From positions 868,001 through 932,000 of the forward strand of contig NC_012991.1 of assembly GCF_000026365.1 (NCBI RefSeq): 64,000 nucleotides of DNA. The letters are read 5' to 3'. This DNA is from Zygosaccharomyces rouxii (taxonomy: Eukaryota; Ascomycota; Saccharomycetes; Saccharomycetales; Saccharomycetaceae). Position numbers and translations under genes: made by a program. The notes beneath the pieces were generated by a model. It worked only from the letters and a program-made list of their open reading frames with translations. It made no database searches and was not told where the DNA came from. Below are positions 59,057-64,000 of the stretch, piece after piece. The first letter of the stretch is position 1; each line of letters begins with the position of its first letter.

Positions 59057-59651
59057 GCAGCACAATAAAAAAAAAAGGAAACATTACAAAGATACAAACA
59101 AAACAAAACAATATCATATTTATACATTTGCCGCCATCATTTATGAATATACACTAAATGCAATATATATAAAATATACACTATTTCTCCTGTCTTCATT
59201 ACTTCTTCTCGTCTTAGTCGGGTATTCGGGTAACGGCATGCACCCCCACACCTTGCTGGTGAAAAAATCATCGAGAGGAAAAAAAAGCCAGGAAGGAGGT
59301 TAGGCAGGATACCTAAGCCTTTTCATATACACATAGAAGTGCTTAGAGGAGGATCTGATTGTCATTCTAAAGGTGGGAGGAGATTCTACTGAACAATTAG
59401 TTGTCAGTTCTCACATCTATTTAAAAGGTGAATCCTCTTTCCAGCGACGGTTCGAGTCTCAAAGGAGCGTCTATAATTGGAGAAAGACGGGGTCTAAAGA
59501 TTAAAAGATTCAAAGGAATTGGCTGGATTATAATTATTTTTACTATTACTATCGCTATTTTGGAATTATCAAGTTGAGCTCTTCTTTTTTTTTGTTATTT
59601 TCATTATTTTCACTTTGATTTACATCGATTCCTTGTGGATCTCCAATCGCT
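59057..59651. promoter_or_regulatory. DNF-BCK2 intergenic region
   Basis: 595 bp: 3' flank of the flippase gene, then the BCK2 promoter and leader with T tracts (about 59585-59593). GGTTCGAGTCT at 59449-59459 resembles a polymerase III B box, but no tRNA surrounds it. No gene was recognised. Confidence 0.45.
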
Positions 59652-62027
59652 ATGACCAAGGCAACTCGAGGCCCGAGGAGTAATTCTGGGTTACAAAGTA
59701 GTTCCAAGTCACCAACTGTTGAATCTGTTAACAAATGGAAGATTCCTCATTATTACAGAAGATCACCATCCAGCGCGTCTCAAAATTCAAATTCAATGGA
59801 TTCAAATGGTGGTAGTACTCCAACGACACCCAACATCAATGTAATGAGTTCTCCGAAGAAAGTTTTGATAGAAGATCGAAAGAGAAATGATAGCGCTAAT
59901 GGCGGTAGTTGTAATAGGCCAAAAAAAAGTAACGGATCAAGATCAAAGCGAAGTAGCAAGAAAAATCCAGGTGAAATGGTTTTTGTTAATTACACTGTTC
60001 AAGATGGTGGGTCTGATATTGATAATAATAATTCGCCGAATGAATTTTCACAACCCCCTCCAAAAAAGAAATCGTCCAAGAGTCGTATGCTAAAAATTTT
60101 TGGAAATTCTAAAAATGAATCTCCAGATGGTAGTCCAAGTCAATCTGTTAAGCGATCTTATAGCTCATTGCTGAAGTATGCCCCCTCACTACCCCAAGGT
60201 AACGGCTTACCGCGTCGTATCGTTACTGGTAATCATGGTCAGTCCGCGAATGGAAGTTTGGGTGATTCTGATGACGAAATAGTCCCTACTTCACAACCGC
60301 CATCCCAATTCGATCCCTTATCATTAGGAATTTTTCAGCCCTATATGGCGGATAACATTGTCTCCACAGGCAACGATAGTGATACACTTAAGAATGCTAG
60401 TAATGACTCTCATAGTAACAGTACTAATGAACAATCTATCATTTCCGACCCAACTGTAATGGGTTCAAGGACAACTGACGAGAATGACGCATCAATAGCA
60501 TTTAGTAAAATGTTTTCAAGGAAAAGGGCAAATACTGGCGGGTCCATGTCTTCCCTAACTTCTTTGAATGCAGGTTTACAACAACCACAACAAATGGTAC
60601 AAAATCCATCGCATCCACAACTTCCTCATTCTCAATCATATTCAAATTTGGGGAATGCCGTTATGCCTGGAAATCAAAGAAATTTATCATTTTCATCGAT
60701 TTCTTCTTATGGCAATAAATTTTCTCCAGTCAGAACTGCTTCTCCTGCAAGACCAAGGTCTGCTAGAAGTTCATTGGGTTTGAGAATTTCAAGGGATACA
60801 AATTCATTCCATGATTTACCAGAATCAAGTACTTCAGGTGTTGTTGCTCAAGAAGTGTTTTTAGATTCTCAATCAACGGGTAAAGGTAAACCCATGACAG
60901 CCGCTAGTGCAAGGTATAAACGTAAGCAAGATTCGTTGAGTGATATTCATCGCATTTACACACCATCTGCTGTTACCAGTAATGCTTCGGCAACTCCATC
61001 ATCTTCACTGGTCACACCACCCGCATTTCCTGCGGGTTATACGGCTGCTTCATCAGCCTCATCAACACCAAATGCCCTAGAATTGAGCCAACTTAATAAT
61101 AGTGCTAGTAATAGTACTTTTAACAACACAAATAGTGGTACCAATTTAGAATCATATGGGTCTCATAATGCTTCTTCGGTATTTTATAAAGATAATTCCA
61201 CGGAACTTTTGCTCGAAGATTCTGACATGCCAACCCCAGTTGAAAATTTCCCTGCATTGAAAGGCATTCCAAGAACAACATTAGAGGAAAAGGAAGAAGA
61301 AGAGGATAATGCCTTAAAAAATACCAATCGCATAACAACTAATCATGATCGAATGCACGTACCATCAAATAATGAAACAATGGATTACGTGCAATTAGCT
61401 CAAGGCGGTAGTACTAGCAGTAGTCAAGTAGATTCCCTAATGACTAATTCTTTATCTGCTACCACTACCAGTAGCGTTTTAGGTAATCACACTTTCCAAG
61501 ACCATGCTAATCCAATATTAAACACTAAAGATTTAAAGATTGATAATCACGGTAAATTAATGGGCAAGTCTCCAACTAATTTGGGGGCTATACCACAAGG
61601 TAAAGCCGATTTACCAAATAGAAACGCAAAAGGCAATAATAATAATGTCGTTACTGGTCCATTGTCCAAACTGAATATGGAATTCGATTTTGAAAATTCT
61701 AATTCATTTTTCCGTGACCTTCAACCTCAACTTCAAACTCAATATAAATCGAATCAGGCTTCGAATAACGCCTATGGTAATGCCCAATCTAATGATTTCA
61801 ATTCCGAACCTACTGATAAACAATTTCAGAAAAATCATTCATCTACAGTTAATACAAAGTTTAAGTTCCCTCCGGAATCTTTAGCTAATTTTTCGGTCGA
61901 AGATATGGAAACATCTGTGGGGATTCCTCAAGATTTTTTTGATCGGCCATCTGAGAATGGTGCTTCTAAAAAACCCAGCAATTTTCCATATTACGGTACT
62001 GAACTCGGTGATTTTTCATATTTGTAA
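59652..62027 (+). CDS. BCK2: G1/S transcription activator Bck2
   Basis: 791 residues (S. cerevisiae 851), Ser- and Asn-rich throughout. Conserved segments characteristic of Bck2 are near the N-terminus: NKWKIPHYYRR (about 27-37), INVMSSPKKVLIEDR (about 62-76), GEMVFVNYTVQD (about 107-118) and SKSRMLKIFGNSKNE (about 140-155). No enzymatic domain. In S. cerevisiae Bck2 acts in parallel to Cln3 to activate SBF/MBF- and Mcm1-dependent transcription at Start. Orthologue of YER167W. Confidence 0.93.
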   Translation: MTKATRGPRSNSGLQSSSKSPTVESVNKWKIPHYYRRSPSSASQNSNSMDSNGGSTPTTPNINVMSSPKKVLIEDRKRNDSANGGSCNRPKKSNGSRSKRSSKKNPGEMVFVNYTVQDGGSDIDNNNSPNEFSQPPPKKKSSKSRMLKIFGNSKNESPDGSPSQSVKRSYSSLLKYAPSLPQGNGLPRRIVTGNHGQSANGSLGDSDDEIVPTSQPPSQFDPLSLGIFQPYMADNIVSTGNDSDTLKNASNDSHSNSTNEQSIISDPTVMGSRTTDENDASIAFSKMFSRKRANTGGSMSSLTSLNAGLQQPQQMVQNPSHPQLPHSQSYSNLGNAVMPGNQRNLSFSSISSYGNKFSPVRTASPARPRSARSSLGLRISRDTNSFHDLPESSTSGVVAQEVFLDSQSTGKGKPMTAASARYKRKQDSLSDIHRIYTPSAVTSNASATPSSSLVTPPAFPAGYTAASSASSTPNALELSQLNNSASNSTFNNTNSGTNLESYGSHNASSVFYKDNSTELLLEDSDMPTPVENFPALKGIPRTTLEEKEEEEDNALKNTNRITTNHDRMHVPSNNETMDYVQLAQGGSTSSSQVDSLMTNSLSATTTSSVLGNHTFQDHANPILNTKDLKIDNHGKLMGKSPTNLGAIPQGKADLPNRNAKGNNNNVVTGPLSKLNMEFDFENSNSFFRDLQPQLQTQYKSNQASNNAYGNAQSNDFNSEPTDKQFQKNHSSTVNTKFKFPPESLANFSVEDMETSVGIPQDFFDRPSENGASKKPSNFPYYGTELGDFSYL

Positions 62028-62453
62028 GTGTTGGATTTTAACCATTTCTGCTAATGAATATAATATGAATTAACAGGAGGACTGTTTGATAGAGAGAAAA
62101 AAAAAAGTTGATGGCGAAAATGAATATTCCGTTCGAATCTCGGTTTTGTTTGTTTTGCTTGGTTCTTAGTTTCTTCACACGAATGTTCTTCTGACCAATT
62201 TATTAAAGAAATAAAATAAAATACAATAAAATGAAAAAAAAAATGAAGATTAAAATAAAATTAAAAAAAGGGAAAGCCAAAAACAATAATAAGAAGTTCA
62301 CATAGTTATGTATTCTTTCCCCCTTCTCCTTTTTTTTTTACCTGCTTTGCATTTTTGTACATGTATCCGTTTATTCACACTTGTAAACAGTTATAAGAGT
62401 TACATAAAATGATAAAATAAAAAAAAAAAAAAAAAAAGTATATTTTCATTGAG
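62028..62453. other. BCK2-CCA1 convergent intergenic region
   Basis: 426 bp of very AT-rich sequence with long A and T tracts (e.g. about 62099-62107, 62326-62339, 62418-62437). It serves as the 3' flank of both convergent genes. No gene or RNA was recognised. Confidence 0.6.
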
Positions 62454-64000
62454 TTATACATGTTCATGGATAATACCTTTTATATATTCTAATAAATGCT
62501 CTTTTGTTCCGTTAGGGTTATCCAATTGCCAGGTAATTGCTCTATCGTTTATTTCACCTAACCATGGGCCACCTTTTAATCCCAATGAACTTGCCATTTC
62601 TTTACCGTTGATCAATGGTTTTAATTCATGACAAGTTTGTAAATTCTGTTCAAAGATATATTTGTGGAAAAATTCATACTGATCAGCAATCGGTTCATTT
62701 TGTAAATGTTGAAAAAAGAAAGCTGTGAAATGTGCAATTTCCCAATCACCTTTGTAAACCCTCAAGAAATTACCCACGAATGATCTACCAAATTCCGGTT
62801 CATTTCTGTGGGAATAAAATCCAGAAACCATTTCTGCATATTGTCTGTTTGAATCGACAATTTTTGCCACTTGAGCTGATTCATTCTTACCAATTTTCAA
62901 GTCGTCCTTCAAAATACTTTCGGTAATTGACATGGTATTATTATTCTTCTTCCTTGTAGTCCATATAACCCGTAGCTGTGAAAATGGTAATAATACGTTG
63001 CTCAATAGGAAACATTTTTTAAAATTTGATGCTGCATTTTGCCAGTGTGATAGCAAAGCTGGCCATTTATTCATAAAGTCAGGTAAACGTGTAACCAGTT
63101 CTTTAATATGAAGATTTAGTCGACCGCTTTGATAAATTCCATCAATTGTCTTCCAATCTTCACCATGTTCTTTATTAAATTCTACCAATCCTAGATCGTT
63201 ATTCCACACAAAAACAACATTATCAATATGTGCTTGTTGAATTAAAGAAATTCCCAATAAAGGATTTGGTCCTCGTAAAATTTTATCAACTTCTACACCA
63301 ATTCTTTCCTTTGAAACCTTGGAACCAAAAGCCATATTAATATCACGATTATTCATTTCATTTAGAGCCTCACCGTCGATTTTAAAGTTGTATTTGGATG
63401 CAAATCTAATCAATCTTAATACACGCAACGGATCATCCAGGAAAGTTTGTCTCGGTGGTAATGGAGTTCTTAAGATCCCGCTTTTCAAATCTTCAATACC
63501 CCTTCTTGTAAAATCTTCCACCTTATTCTGTTTGATGTTGTAAAAAAGTGCATTTAATGTTGCATCCCTTCTTAATGCATCTTCTTCGGGCGTGCCAAAT
63601 TTAACGATTGGAATTCTTGATTGTTCCGTATATTCTTCTGATCTTAAATTGACAAAATCAACCTCCATTCCAAAAAGTTTTGTAGTCGCAGTCTCTAAAT
63701 GCTTGGATTTTTCAGGGTTTTTATCAATCTTATGAACATTGTTGGGCGTAACCTTATATTTAGAATAGTTTTCCCTTAAATAGTCTCCCAATTGAATGGC
63801 GAATTGCTCACCTGTCATTAAATTAATGGCAATATCTAAATCGTGAGAATCATATCCTAACAGCTTGTCTCTAACCCAGCCACCAGTAATTCTTAGCTCC
63901 AACGGTTTAGAAGTTGGGTTCTTTTGATTATAAAAAGCTGCATAATCGTTTAAAAATCCACAGATTTTCTTTTCCGCATCACTTAGAACAAGCTTTAAAT
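62454..64000 (-). CDS. CCA1: tRNA nucleotidyltransferase (CCA-adding enzyme), 5' end cut off
   Basis: 514 in-frame residues are present, from the window edge to the stop; the start codon lies beyond 64000 (about 30 N-terminal residues would be missing relative to the 546-residue S. cerevisiae enzyme). The class II nucleotidyltransferase motifs are RITGGWVRDKLLG and SHDLDIAI with the metal-binding Asp pair, then EEDALRRDATLNALFYNI (motif C region), DDPLRVLRLIRFASKYNF (motif D/E, nucleotide selection), and GPNPLLG. It adds CCA to tRNA 3' ends in nucleus, cytosol and mitochondria; the missing N-terminus is where the mitochondrial targeting signal would be. Orthologue of YER168C. Confidence 0.96.
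   Translation of the reverse strand, partial: LKLVLSDAEKKICGFLNDYAAFYNQKNPTSKPLELRITGGWVRDKLLGYDSHDLDIAINLMTGEQFAIQLGDYLRENYSKYKVTPNNVHKIDKNPEKSKHLETATTKLFGMEVDFVNLRSEEYTEQSRIPIVKFGTPEEDALRRDATLNALFYNIKQNKVEDFTRRGIEDLKSGILRTPLPPRQTFLDDPLRVLRLIRFASKYNFKIDGEALNEMNNRDINMAFGSKVSKERIGVEVDKILRGPNPLLGISLIQQAHIDNVVFVWNNDLGLVEFNKEHGEDWKTIDGIYQSGRLNLHIKELVTRLPDFMNKWPALLSHWQNAASNFKKCFLLSNVLLPFSQLRVIWTTRKKNNNTMSITESILKDDLKIGKNESAQVAKIVDSNRQYAEMVSGFYSHRNEPEFGRSFVGNFLRVYKGDWEIAHFTAFFFQHLQNEPIADQYEFFHKYIFEQNLQTCHELKPLINGKEMASSLGLKGGPWLGEINDRAITWQLDNPNGTKEHLLEYIKGIIHEHV

Overview
The window is nuclear DNA of a budding yeast of the family Saccharomycetaceae, most likely from a lineage that never underwent the whole-genome duplication. 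Evidence: compact, mostly intronless genes, yeast-type tRNA genes, one intron with a GTATGT donor, PAC/RRPE promoter elements, and gene content that can be read against Saccharomyces cerevisiae gene by gene. I count 32 protein genes. All but one are recognisable orthologues of S. cerevisiae genes, and they interleave two S. cerevisiae blocks: the UBP3-to-CCA1 block of chromosome V (YER151C-YER168C) and the SHU2-to-DNF2 block of chromosome IV (YDR078C-YDR093W). Order and orientation are kept in both series. Two genes (AFR1/YER158C and DNF1/DNF2) correspond to retained duplicate pairs. This is the pattern expected of an unduplicated ancestor-like chromosome. Zygosaccharomyces or Torulaspora is my best guess for the genus, but the sequence alone does not prove it.

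Layout: 1-1.1 kb, a gene-poor edge with tRNA-Pro(UGG) and tRNA-Val(AAC). 1.2-8.7 kb, UBP3, SHU2, a YER152C-type aminotransferase, PET122 and, divergently, OXA1. 9-20.8 kb, the very long BEM2, then MYG1/PET100 (divergent), COG3 and TFB5. 20.9-30.4 kb, VPS41, PDC2, a hydroxyisourate hydrolase gene, STN1, RRP8 and TVP23. 30.6-37.4 kb, tRNA-Glu, AFR1, BUR6, SSS1, RRP1, SLU7 and tRNA-Arg(ACG). 37.7-45 kb, a minus-strand run of SPT2, RAD4, GCG1 and RLI1. 45.4-62 kb, a plus-strand run of CHD1, PAB1, UBC13, a DNF-type P4-ATPase and BCK2. At the right edge CCA1 is cut off by the window end.

There are no operons; neighbouring genes mostly do unrelated housekeeping work. Loose themes are mitochondrial gene expression and cytochrome oxidase assembly (PET122, OXA1, PET100), ribosome biogenesis with PAC/RRPE promoters (RRP8, RRP1, RLI1), chromatin and transcription (SPT2, CHD1, BUR6, TFB5), and DNA repair (SHU2, RAD4, UBC13). 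The one clear departure from the S. cerevisiae gene set is the 5-hydroxyisourate hydrolase gene between PDC2 and STN1. It sits beside three GATA motifs, which suggests a nitrogen-regulated urate breakdown step.

I found no mobile element, CRISPR-like array or obviously new multigene system. The items most worth a second look are the short intron in the OXA1 presequence, the intronless tRNA-Pro(UGG) and UBC13 genes, the GATA-flanked hydroxyisourate hydrolase, the two upstream ORFs abutting COG3, the apparently intact DDD triad in PDC2, and two or three unexplained short ORFs in long intergenic gaps. Several open reading frames start at TTG or GTG if extended fully; I chose the first ATG consistent with the family in each case.
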